Source: Chloroflexaceae bacterium (GTDB lineage Bacteria > Chloroflexota > Chloroflexia > Chloroflexales > Chloroflexaceae). From it: 64,000 nucleotides of DNA. A program made the position numbers and the translations under genes. Positions 54,266 to 62,417 of the stretch are shown piece by piece. Under the pieces are notes generated by a model. It ran no database searches and was not told the DNA's origin. It was given only the letters and a program-made list of their open reading frames with translations. Numbering within the stretch: the first letter of the stretch is position 1; each line of letters opens with the position of its first letter. Where the stretch lies: positions 1 to 64,000 of the forward strand of contig JANWYD010000017.1 of assembly GCA_025057155.1 (NCBI GenBank), given 5' to 3'.

Positions 54266-56452
54266 CTATAGTGACACCACACCCACGTAGATCAGGTTCT
54301 CGCTCTGGTTGGCGATGAACAATTCGTTGGTCACGGGGTTGAACGTCAGGCCCTCGACCCGCTCCGTGCCACCGCCGGGCGCAGTGATGGTCCCGCGCAC
54401 CGCCAGCGTCACCGGATTGATCACCGTGATTATCCCTGCCGAGGAGTTCCCGCAGAAGAGGAAGCCGCGCCCGAAGGCCAGGGCGCGGCACTGGCCGCCT
54501 GGCGCCGGGAAGGAGCGCAGGACCGCGCCCGTTGCCGGGTTCAGCACGTGGATGTGAGTGATCGTCGAGTAGTAGAGCTGCCTGCCGTCGAAGGCCAGGC
54601 CCTCGCCGCGTCCGGCAGGCGCCGGGATGGATGCCACCTGCGCGCCGGTATAGGGGTTGATGCTGTTAATGCTGCCTGCCCCGGTGGTGACATTCGCCAC
54701 GCGGATGTTAACGCCATCCCACTCCATGCTGCCTACCGTGTCGTTGTCCTCCGGATCGATCGCTCCCAGCACCGCGCCCGTGGAGGGATTGAGGTAATAG
54801 ATCTTCTCCGAGAAGGGCTGCTGAGTCAGGAACAGCAGTGCCGGACGGATTCCCCCGCCGACGCGCAGACGCCGGGCATAGGCCAGGGCGCTACTCGAGC
54901 CGTTGTTCTTCTGCGGAAACTCAAAGCGGCGCACGAGCTGGAAGCCAATTGGCGGCAGGGGGGTGGCCGAGAGAGCCTTGAAGGCGTTGATGCGACCCTT
55001 GCCTAGCTTCCCGGCATAACCGGGGTTCTTGGCGTCAATGTTGTCGCACGTGCTCTCGATGATCGCCCGCACCTGGGCGTTGCTCAGAGTGGGGTTGCGC
55101 GACCAGATCAGCGCCGCCAGCCCTGCGACGTGTGGCGAGGCCATCGAGGTGCCGCTCAGATAGGCGTAGCTGTCGTCAGGGTAGGTGGAGTAGATGTTCA
55201 CCCCTGGCGCCGATACGTCCACTTTCGTGCCGTAGTTCGAGAAAGAGGCCCGCACGTCGCGGTTGTCGGTGGCGGCGACGGCGATCACCTCGGGGTAAAC
55301 CGCCGGGTACTGCGGAGTCACGTCAATATCCACATTGGCATTGCCCGCGGCAAAGCAGACCACCACCGAATTGCTCACGGCATTCTGAATGGCGTTGTGC
55401 ACGCCGGCGTGGTCGCCGTTCATGCGCCAGCTACAGTTGATGACATAGCGGCGCGAGGGGTTAGCGACGGCGTGGCTGGCCACGAAGTTGATCGCGTCGG
55501 CACGGTTCTGGTTCATCCCCGCTGTCAGGTTGACGCGCAGGGGCATGATCCGGCAATTGGGAGCCACGCCGATCACCCCGGTCGTGTTATCCACTCCGGC
55601 GGCGGTGCCGGCCACGTGGGTGCCATGGCCGTCGGCGTCATCAGGCGAGGGGTCCGACCCGTCGGCGAAGTCCCAGTCTTCGGCGCCGCGCGGCAGGAAG
55701 TTCGCCGCCAGATCGGGGTGGTTCAGGTCGGCCCCGGTATCAATTACCGCGATAATTACATTCGGGTTGCCACGGGTGATGTCCCAGGCGTCAGGCGCGT
55801 CAATGTCGGCGTCGGCGGTTCCGGCCACGCCTTCGATTGTCTGTCCGGTATTGTGCAGGCCCCAGAGACGGGGAAAGTCGGGATCGTCAGGAAGGTACAG
55901 CGCGTCGTTAAAGCCCGCCTCGCTCGGCTCGGCGAAGGCCACCTCGGGCAGATCCGAGAAGGCGCGCAGGGTCTCGAAGAGGCCCTTGCCCTCGGGTACG
56001 GCCAGAGTATAGTAGCCTGGCGTCCGCTGCTCGACGAGGATGCGGCTGCCCTGGGCGGCGATGATACGCTTAGCTTCCTCCTTGCTTACGCCTTCGCGGA
56101 ACTGCACAGTGAACTCGTCGGGGAGGAAGTAGCGCGTCAGGCCCTCTTCATCAATCATCACCGGGAGTGTGTTGGCGATGGCCGGCTGGGACTCCAGGCT
56201 CGCGCTGGCAGTGGTGAGATCCTGCCCTGCCGGCACACGGAAGACCGCGAACCCCCGTTCCAGATTCACCCCCTCACTGATGGACATGCCCGCCGCCGCC
56301 ATCACGCTGGCGGCAACGTCGCCCTCCGCCGTCGGCTCGAAGGTGGCCATCAGTTCATCGGCCTTGGGCGAGAAGCGGATCTGCTTCCGCATGAACTTGT
56401 TTGTGTAGACGAACTCTCTCTCGGCCTTCACCTTCGGACGTGATGCGCTCAT
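54266..56452 (-). CDS. Subtilase (S8) with C-terminal propeller-like repeats
   Basis: 728 residues from ATG 56452, with AGGAGGAG 6 bases upstream. A propeptide-like region precedes the catalytic domain: Asp in VIIAVIDTGADLNHPDLA, His in ADGHGTHVAGTAAG, Asn in VCFAAGNANVD, Ser in LSGTSMASPHVAGLAALI. The last 210 residues contain beta-strand repeats (YYLNPSTGAVLGAIDPEDN, INPYTGAQVASIPAPAGRG, LNPATGAVLRSFPAPGG, INPVTLAVRGTITAPGG), like a propeller of about five blades. There is no evident N-terminal signal peptide; the first residues are basic (MSASRPKVKAEREFVYTNKFMRKQ), so its site of action is uncertain. Confidence 0.9.
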   Translation of the reverse strand: MSASRPKVKAEREFVYTNKFMRKQIRFSPKADELMATFEPTAEGDVAASVMAAAGMSISEGVNLERGFAVFRVPAGQDLTTASASLESQPAIANTLPVMIDEEGLTRYFLPDEFTVQFREGVSKEEAKRIIAAQGSRILVEQRTPGYYTLAVPEGKGLFETLRAFSDLPEVAFAEPSEAGFNDALYLPDDPDFPRLWGLHNTGQTIEGVAGTADADIDAPDAWDITRGNPNVIIAVIDTGADLNHPDLAANFLPRGAEDWDFADGSDPSPDDADGHGTHVAGTAAGVDNTTGVIGVAPNCRIMPLRVNLTAGMNQNRADAINFVASHAVANPSRRYVINCSWRMNGDHAGVHNAIQNAVSNSVVVCFAAGNANVDIDVTPQYPAVYPEVIAVAATDNRDVRASFSNYGTKVDVSAPGVNIYSTYPDDSYAYLSGTSMASPHVAGLAALIWSRNPTLSNAQVRAIIESTCDNIDAKNPGYAGKLGKGRINAFKALSATPLPPIGFQLVRRFEFPQKNNGSSSALAYARRLRVGGGIRPALLFLTQQPFSEKIYYLNPSTGAVLGAIDPEDNDTVGSMEWDGVNIRVANVTTGAGSINSINPYTGAQVASIPAPAGRGEGLAFDGRQLYYSTITHIHVLNPATGAVLRSFPAPGGQCRALAFGRGFLFCGNSSAGIITVINPVTLAVRGTITAPGGGTERVEGLTFNPVTNELFIANQSENLIYVGVVSL

Positions 56453-56869
56453 CGCACTCCTCCTGTTACGGTTCTGCACTTGCCAGCCGGCGCCTCAGGG
56501 AGACAGATGAGAGCCAGCAGATGCGAAGGTGGGAGGATGAGGGCAAGTCCGAGCACATCCGGTGCGGACCTGTAAACCGGATTATGTCAGATTCGGTTTA
56601 CGGGCTTCACACTATGCTGTCGACTGTCCCCTTTGATGGCTGTGTATTACTGGTGACATGTAGAACGGATACGGGGATGGTTTTTTGAGGATTATCCGGT
56701 TAAGAACTGGTATTAACGCAACCCCTGGGCACGAAGATGAGCATCGAGCCAGGCGGCGCCATTGGGGCTGAGATCGGGTGGCGGCGGAGGTTGCCGGTAG
56801 TCAATCTCGAGGGTGTAGGAAAACCAGGTTTCCCCACACCCCTTTCCACAGGGAGGTTGCGGAATGATA
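56453..56869. other. Intergenic region
   Basis: 417 bp. A GTAAACCG...CGGTTTAC dyad is at 56572-56601, in AT-richer sequence upstream of the subtilase, and a GGTGTAGGAAAACC/GGTTTCCCCACACC palindrome is at 56811-56841 after the glycosyltransferase end. No gene is supported. Confidence 0.5.
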
Positions 56870-57979
56870 TCACCCCTTCAGGGCCTCCAGCAGCACCGCA
56901 AGGGTGTCGCGAGCGCAGCGCTCCCAGGTGAAGTTAGTTGCGCGCTCCAGCCCCCGGGCGCGCAGATGGTCGCGGAGCGCCGCGTCGGTGGCGAGGCGCC
57001 TGAGGGCGGCGGCAATGGCATCGGTGTCGCAGGGGTCCGTCAGCAAGGCGGCGTCGCCGGCCACTTCGGGCAGGGCCGAGGTAGTGGAGGTAAGCACGGG
57101 GGCGCCGCAGGCCATGGCTTCGAGCACGGGCATACCAAAGCCCTCGTAGAGCGAGGGAAACACAAAGGCCAGCGCCCCGCCGAGCAGCGCCGGCAGGTCG
57201 GCGTCGGGCACGTAGCCGGGAAAGCGCACGCGGTGGGCAAGGCCCAGCTCGGATGCGCGGCGCATGATCGGTTCGCTGAGCCAGCCGCGCCGCCCGGCGA
57301 TGACCAGGAGGGTGTCATCAACCCTGGCGCGGGCGAAGGCCTCGATCAGTCGCGCCAGGTTCTTGCGCGGCTGGATGGCGCCGATATAGAGGAAGTAGGG
57401 CGCCTCAAGCCCGTAGCGCGCGCGCGTCGCAGCGATCTGCTCGGGGTCGTGTAGCGGGCGAAACATGCTGCTGAGGCCGTGGTGCACCACCGCGATGCGC
57501 TGCGGATCGGCCCCGTAGCGACGCACCAGGTCGTCTCTGGTGGCCTGCGAGATGGCAATGACCCGCCGGGCGGCGCGCAGGCACCAGCGGGTGCTCAGGT
57601 CCAGTTCCAGGCGCCGGCGGGCCGTGTGCGTCTCCGGGAAGGCCAGGTAGCCCAGGTCGTGAATGGTGACCACGCTCCGCGGCGGGTGCAGCAGGGGAAC
57701 GACATGGGCTGGCACAAAGAGCAGGTCGGGCCGATCGCGCGTCAGGGCCGGGCCGAGGCGGGCGTGCGTCCAGAGCCGCGGTAGAGGTATACTGCGGAGG
57801 GTAAAGTTGGGGCCGAGGGGTGGCAGCGCCGGAGGCAGACCGTTGGTGTACAGCGTGTAGGCGTTCCAGCGGTCAATACGGGCCAGAGCGGCGAGCAGTT
57901 CATAGGTGTAACGCTCGGTGCCGGTGCGTTCAACGACGCTGATCCGGCTGGCATCAATGGCGATGCGTGGGGGCTGCAT
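56870..57979 (-). CDS. Family 4 glycosyltransferase
   Basis: 369 residues, full length for a two-domain GT-B enzyme. N-terminal RIAIDASRISVVERTGTERYTYELLAAL, middle LLFVPAHVVPLLHPPRSVVTIHDLGYLAFPE and RVIAISQATRDDLVRRYG, C-terminal YFLYIGAIQPRKNLARLIEAF and donor site FPSLYEGFGMPVLEAMACGAPVLTS (E-x7-E). This subgroup (GT4, WbaZ/mannosyl B-like) usually adds mannose or related sugars to polysaccharide or glycolipid precursors. It is divergent from the gene at 58082. Substrate not inferable. Confidence 0.9.
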   Translation of the reverse strand: MQPPRIAIDASRISVVERTGTERYTYELLAALARIDRWNAYTLYTNGLPPALPPLGPNFTLRSIPLPRLWTHARLGPALTRDRPDLLFVPAHVVPLLHPPRSVVTIHDLGYLAFPETHTARRRLELDLSTRWCLRAARRVIAISQATRDDLVRRYGADPQRIAVVHHGLSSMFRPLHDPEQIAATRARYGLEAPYFLYIGAIQPRKNLARLIEAFARARVDDTLLVIAGRRGWLSEPIMRRASELGLAHRVRFPGYVPDADLPALLGGALAFVFPSLYEGFGMPVLEAMACGAPVLTSTTSALPEVAGDAALLTDPCDTDAIAAALRRLATDAALRDHLRARGLERATNFTWERCARDTLAVLLEALKG

Positions 57980-58081
57980 AGCCTCTATTGTAATACACTA
58001 CGAGCCCCGCCCCCTTCTCCTCACGGAAACCAGACAGTGACACAACCTGGAGAGGTTGTGCTCAAGATTAAAAGACCTCCT

Positions 58082-59218
58082 ATGCCTCGCGTCCTGATCC
58101 TGTACGCCTCCCTCGGCGCCGGCCATGGCAGCGCGGCCAACGCTCTGGCCGCGGCGCTTGCCCGTCTCGGCGCCGCGCCGCGGGTCGAAGATGCGCTGGA
58201 GTACGCCAGCAGCGTGGTGCGCGCCACCGTCACGCGCGCGCACCTCGAAATGGAACTGAGCGAACGGGGCCAGCAGTTCTATCGGGTGATCTACGAGCGC
58301 AGCAATGAGAACGACATCGCCACGGCCTTTCGCCAGAATCGCCTGCTGGGGCTGCTAACCCGGCCCTTTCTCGCCCGCCTGGAGCAACTGTTCGCTGAAG
58401 CGCGGCCGGATGCCGTGGTTTCGATGCATCCGATTGCCGGCTACATCCTGGCCCTGCGCCGGCAGCAGGGCCGCCTGAACGCGCCGCTGTACGTGGTGAT
58501 CACCGACTTCCTGGCCCACAGTAGCTGGCTGGTCCCCGGCGTGCGGCGCTATTTTCTGGCCAGTGAGTTTACCCGCCGGACGCTGGAGCGGCGCGGCCTG
58601 GCGCCGGAGTTGTTAGAAGTGACGGGCATCCCCATCAACCCGGAGGTCGCCGAGCCAAAGCAGCGCGCCGAAGTGCGCGCCCGGCGCGATCTGCCCCCGG
58701 ATCGGCCCGTCATCACCCTCTTTGGGGGCGGGATCGAAGCCCGGCGGGTGCGCCTGGTGGCCGAGGAATTGCTGGCGGGCGAAACGCCGGGCGTCCTGGT
58801 GACGGTCGCCGGGCGCAACGCAGAACTGAACGCTGCCCTGCGCGATCTGCGCGATGGCCCATTGATGCGTCTCAGACGCCTGGGGCGGATTGATTACGTG
58901 GACGACCTGCTCGTCGCCAGTGATGTGGTGATCACCAAAGCCGGCGGGCTGATCGTTAGCGAGGCGCTGGCCCGCCGCGCCCCGCTGGTGATTGTGGACC
59001 CCCTGCTCGGCCACGAGGAGTGGAACGCCGACTTCGTAACCGGCGTGGGCGCGGGCATCCAACTGCGCATGCCGGAGATGGCTGCGCGGGCCGCCCTGGT
59101 GCTCCTGCAACAGCCCGAACGCCTGGCGGCGATGCGCCAGCAGGCCGCCCGCGTCGGCTTCCCCGAGGCCGCGTTAACCATCGGGCGCAGGATCATCGAA
59201 GATCTTGGTCCAGCTTGA
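58082..59218 (+). CDS. GT28 glycosyltransferase, MGDG-synthase/UgtP-like
   Basis: 378 residues from ATG 58082, where family homology begins (MPRVLILYASLGAGHGSAANALAAAL); an in-frame GTG at 58037 behind GGAAAC is an alternative. MGDG-synthase N-domain (GAGH-x-SAA, RPDAVVSMHPIAGYILALRR, LYVVITDFLAHSSWLVPGVRRYFLAS) and MurG-like C-domain (ITLFGGGIEARRV, VLVTVAGRN, IDYVDDLLVASDVVITKAGGLIVSEALARRAPLVIVDPLLGHEEWNADFV) are complete. Likely transfers a hexose to diacylglycerol to make monoglycosyl lipids, possibly galactolipid of a phototroph. Confidence 0.88.
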   Translation: MPRVLILYASLGAGHGSAANALAAALARLGAAPRVEDALEYASSVVRATVTRAHLEMELSERGQQFYRVIYERSNENDIATAFRQNRLLGLLTRPFLARLEQLFAEARPDAVVSMHPIAGYILALRRQQGRLNAPLYVVITDFLAHSSWLVPGVRRYFLASEFTRRTLERRGLAPELLEVTGIPINPEVAEPKQRAEVRARRDLPPDRPVITLFGGGIEARRVRLVAEELLAGETPGVLVTVAGRNAELNAALRDLRDGPLMRLRRLGRIDYVDDLLVASDVVITKAGGLIVSEALARRAPLVIVDPLLGHEEWNADFVTGVGAGIQLRMPEMAARAALVLLQQPERLAAMRQQAARVGFPEAALTIGRRIIEDLGPA

Positions 59219-59510
59219 GAATGCGACAACCTTCACAACATTGACTGTTGGCAGAGAAACGGTTACGATAGAAGGTAACTCCATTATGGCGTAAAACTAG
59301 AATGTATGGAAAGGCGGGCAGAACAGGTTTCTGCGCGCCCTGGCTGCCGGGAACCGTGACAGCACGACCCTGCAGATCGCATCCCAGGAACGGTACGTTC
59401 TTCCTGCCCACAGGGAAGCATGGCGGCTTGTCTTCCAGATTGCACGCCAGGGAACCGCAGGTTTTCCACATCGCAGCTCAATGCAATAACGCTGGCGCCT
59501 CAACGTCGCA
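59219..59510. other. Intergenic region
   Basis: 292 bp; an AT-rich stretch (59230-59300) may contain the promoter of the sensor kinase. No supported gene. Confidence 0.4.
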
Positions 59511-60821
59511 ATGGCGGCTCGTGCGGTGGAGCAGAGCAAGCGTATGGCGCGACGGCATCGAGCACGCGTGGTCGGAGCAGGCAATCTCACCGCTTCAAAC
59601 CGTCTTGTTGCCGGCCAGCGGTCACGGTTGGACATAGCGAGACGGTTGTTGACCCGGTTGGGTGATGCGGCATTGCCGGAAGCAGTGCTCCAACTGGGGT
59701 GTGAGATCCTGGGCGCGGATCGGGGCCTACTGCACCTCCCCCACCCACGGCACGGAATCGAACTCGTCGCGCGGTATCCTGACGATGCGACCCTGCACCC
59801 CGCAGATGCGCTCGACAGCCGGCGTCTGACCTGGCAGACGCTCCACAGTTCTCTCCCGCAGATCATTGACTGCGTCCACGATGACGAGGCGCGCTGGGAG
59901 TATTGTCACGGCGAGGACTGCCGACTGACTCTGAGTGCGCCGTTGCAGTGGGAGGGCCAGAATATCGCCGTCGTGCAACTCTCCTACGATGGCCGACGAC
60001 CGGCAATCGAAACCACGCTGTTGAGCCTGGTGTACGAATACGCCGAACTGGCGGCCCTGGCGCTTGTGCAGCACGAGCGCCTTCGCGTCGCACCAGATCG
60101 ACTGTCGGGCCAGACCGTTTGCTTAGCCGACGCCAATCAGCACGCTTTCGGGTCCGGCGTCTCAGCGGTGCTGGCAGCCGGTGAGGCGGAGCGTGCCAGG
60201 ATCGCCCGCGATCTGCACGATGGCGCGCGACAGGCGCTCCTGGGCGCGCAGTTGCACCTCGAAGCCATGCGTGAAGCGTTGCAGCGCGGTGATACCAGGG
60301 CAATACAGGATCATCTCAGCCACGGGCGGACTGCGCTCAACACGGTCGAACAGGAGCTTGCACGCATTGTCCGCAATCTCCACCCGCCACGGCTGGATAA
60401 AGGCGATCTCTCGATTACGCTGACTGAATTGGCCAGACAGTGGACTGCCGCGACGCAGACGCTCACGCTCTGCACGGTTGATCCGTGCCTGCCCCCACTG
60501 GAAGCGACGCAGGCCATCGCGCTCTACCGGATTGTCCAGGAGGCGCTGGCCAACTGCAGCCGTCACGCCCGTGCGTCACGGGTGGCGATCAGCCTGCACT
60601 GCGACGATAAGAAGCATGTAACCCTGGTGATAGATGATGACGGGCGCGGCGGCGCGTCTCCGCGGGGCGGCGCTGTCGGCCTGTTGAGCATGGCTCAGCG
60701 CGCCCACGCCATCGGCGCCGAGTTCTTGCTAGACTCGCCCCCCGGACGGGGAACCCGCGTCGTTGTCAGGCTGCCTCTGGAGCATCGCTGCCCGCGGCAA
60801 TCGGCGGGCGGCGATGCCTAG
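59511..60821 (+). CDS. GAF-domain sensor histidine kinase (NarX-type)
   Basis: 436 residues; the start is uncertain (ATG 59511 or ATG 59544). A GAF-like domain occupies about 40-200 (RLLTRLGDAALPEAVLQLGCEILGADRGLLHL...LAALALVQ). HisKA_3 with phospho-acceptor His follows in ERARIARDLHDGARQALLG, then the HATPase (ALYRIVQEALANCSRHARASRVAI, VIDDDGRGG, GGAVGLLSMAQRA). No membrane segment, so it senses a cytoplasmic signal. The NarL-type regulator follows 141 bp later and aioBA after that, so it may control arsenite oxidase; known AioS/AioR systems differ in type. Confidence 0.9.
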   Translation: MAARAVEQSKRMARRHRARVVGAGNLTASNRLVAGQRSRLDIARRLLTRLGDAALPEAVLQLGCEILGADRGLLHLPHPRHGIELVARYPDDATLHPADALDSRRLTWQTLHSSLPQIIDCVHDDEARWEYCHGEDCRLTLSAPLQWEGQNIAVVQLSYDGRRPAIETTLLSLVYEYAELAALALVQHERLRVAPDRLSGQTVCLADANQHAFGSGVSAVLAAGEAERARIARDLHDGARQALLGAQLHLEAMREALQRGDTRAIQDHLSHGRTALNTVEQELARIVRNLHPPRLDKGDLSITLTELARQWTAATQTLTLCTVDPCLPPLEATQAIALYRIVQEALANCSRHARASRVAISLHCDDKKHVTLVIDDDGRGGASPRGGAVGLLSMAQRAHAIGAEFLLDSPPGRGTRVVVRLPLEHRCPRQSAGGDA

Positions 60822-60881
60822 CGGCGCCGTTTGGTACTGCGGCCGGCCAGGACGCCGGTTTGCTTCAGGGAGCCGGGGTGC

Positions 60882-60896
60882 AGAAACCCGGTTTCT
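60882..60896. repeat. Short member of the GAAACCCGGTTTC palindrome family
   Basis: AGAAACCCGGTTTCT between the sensor kinase and the regulator genes; shorter than other copies. Confidence 0.45.
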
Positions 60897-60962
60897 CTAT
60901 TTTCCCGTTACACACCCATACGGTTGTGCTACCCGGTAATGTTCAAGATACAGGAGGCGCTC

Positions 60963-61598
60963 GTGATACGAGTCTTCGTTACTGATGATCACCCCATCGT
61001 GCGCGAAGGGTTGCGCAGCCTGATCTGTTGCCAGAATGATATGACGCTCGTGGGCGAAGCGGATAACGGCACACAGATGCTGGCCTCGGTTGCCGCCGTA
61101 GCGCCTGATGTGGTGCTCATTGATGTGCGTATGCCGCGCCTGGGCGGTCTTGATGTTTTGCGCCGCATCCAGGAACAAACGCCCGTGCCGGCCTGTCTGG
61201 TGCTTTCGAGCTACGATGATCCCGCCTATGTCCTGGCCGCGATTGAGGCCGGGGCGCGGGGATACCTGTTGAAACACAGCGCCTATGGGGCCATTCTGGA
61301 TGCCATCCGCGCTGTGGCGCGCGGCGAGCACGTCGTCTCGCCGGCCCTGGTCGGAACCCTGTTCAGCAGCGTGACGGAACTGCGGCGGGAGCGGGTGCGC
61401 CAGGATCTGGGCGGCGACGTCAGCGCCCTGCGCATGCTGCGGGCCCTCGCCGACGGCGCGACCACCTCCGAGATCGGCTCGATGCTACACGTCAGCGAAG
61501 TCACCGTCAAGCGGCGCATCCAGGAACTCACCGATCAACTAGGCGTCCGTAACCGGACCCAACTGGTCGCCGAGGCCATGCGCCGAGGCTGGATTTGA
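60963..61598 (+). CDS. NarL/LuxR-type response regulator
   Basis: 211 residues from the GTG at 60963, behind AGGAGG at 5 bases; earlier in-frame starts lack a ribosome site. Receiver: VTDDHPIVREGL (acidic pair), VVLIDVRMPRLGG (phospho-Asp about 54), CLVLSSYDD, YLLKHSAYGAI. The C-terminal helix-turn-helix reads LRALADGATTSEIGSMLHVSEVTVKRRIQELTDQLGVRNRTQLV. Likely partner of the kinase at 59511 and, by position, a candidate regulator of the aioBA genes that begin 133 bp downstream. Confidence 0.93.
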   Translation: MIRVFVTDDHPIVREGLRSLICCQNDMTLVGEADNGTQMLASVAAVAPDVVLIDVRMPRLGGLDVLRRIQEQTPVPACLVLSSYDDPAYVLAAIEAGARGYLLKHSAYGAILDAIRAVARGEHVVSPALVGTLFSSVTELRRERVRQDLGGDVSALRMLRALADGATTSEIGSMLHVSEVTVKRRIQELTDQLGVRNRTQLVAEAMRRGWI

Positions 61599-61731
61599 GC
61601 CTCATCAGGCAACATGATCCCTTCGGATCACAGGATTGACCCCTTTGGATCTTCCCTGATGCCGGGTCAGGCGATTAAGCTCATCACGACCTGCGTATAT
61701 CGTGCCTGGCTGATACTACGGAGGGTGATTG

Positions 61732-62406
61732 ATGGAAGATCAGAGGGCTACTCCGCCAGATGAGGTTGTTGCCGGGACGCAGCCACCGCCAGACGAGGTT
61801 GCCGGGACGCAGCTACCGCGTCTCGGTCGGCGCAGTTTCCTCAAACTCGGTTCCGTCGGCAGCGCTGCTGCGGTCCTGGCGGCCTGCGCTGCGCCTCCCG
61901 CGCCTCCCACAGTGGCGCCTCCGACGGCCGCGCCGGCGCCCACGGCGCCCCAGGCGCCCACTCCCGTCGCCGTAACCGAACCGGCGCCCGCACCGATGAT
62001 CGGCGATCTTTTGCCCTACCCGCGGCTGAAGATCGCAACTATTGCCGATCTTCAAAAAGGTGTATTCTTTGCTACTTACCCGGATCAGTTTTCGCCGGTT
62101 CAGATCCTCAAGCTGGGTGTAAAGACGGTCGGTGGCGTCGGTCCGGATGAGGATATCGTCGCCTACAGCGGGCTGTGCACCCATATGGGCTGCCCGGTCA
62201 GTTATGACCCCGCCACCAGGATATTTATGTGTCCCTGCCACTACAGTTACTTCGACGCCGCCGCCGATGCGATGTTGATCAGCGGCCCGGCCACCCAGCA
62301 CCTCCCCCGGATCGTGCTGGAAGTGGAAGGGCAGGACATTTACGCCATCGGCGTGCAGGGACTGATCTATGGCCGGCCGCATAATCTGAGTCTGACCAAG
62401 CCATAG
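61732..62406 (+). CDS. aioB: Arsenite oxidase small (Rieske) subunit
   Basis: 224 residues; ATG 61732 with GGAGG 7 bases upstream. Two export signals are combined: twin arginine RRSFLKLGSVGSAAAVLAAC, whose final Cys sits in a lipobox, then an Ala/Pro/Thr linker. The Rieske [2Fe-2S] site has CTHMGC and CPCHYSYFD, with both cluster ligand pairs and both disulfide cysteines present. AioB passes electrons from the molybdenum subunit to a cytochrome or cupredoxin. The likely lipid anchor differs from typical AioB. It is 11 bp upstream of aioA. Confidence 0.93.
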   Translation: MEDQRATPPDEVVAGTQPPPDEVAGTQLPRLGRRSFLKLGSVGSAAAVLAACAAPPAPPTVAPPTAAPAPTAPQAPTPVAVTEPAPAPMIGDLLPYPRLKIATIADLQKGVFFATYPDQFSPVQILKLGVKTVGGVGPDEDIVAYSGLCTHMGCPVSYDPATRIFMCPCHYSYFDAAADAMLISGPATQHLPRIVLEVEGQDIYAIGVQGLIYGRPHNLSLTKP

Positions 62407-62417
62407 GAGGTATCGCG

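Noticed and set aside
59302-59637. 111-codon frame before the sensor kinase
   Set aside because: Overlaps the kinase start out of frame and has no protein-like pattern.
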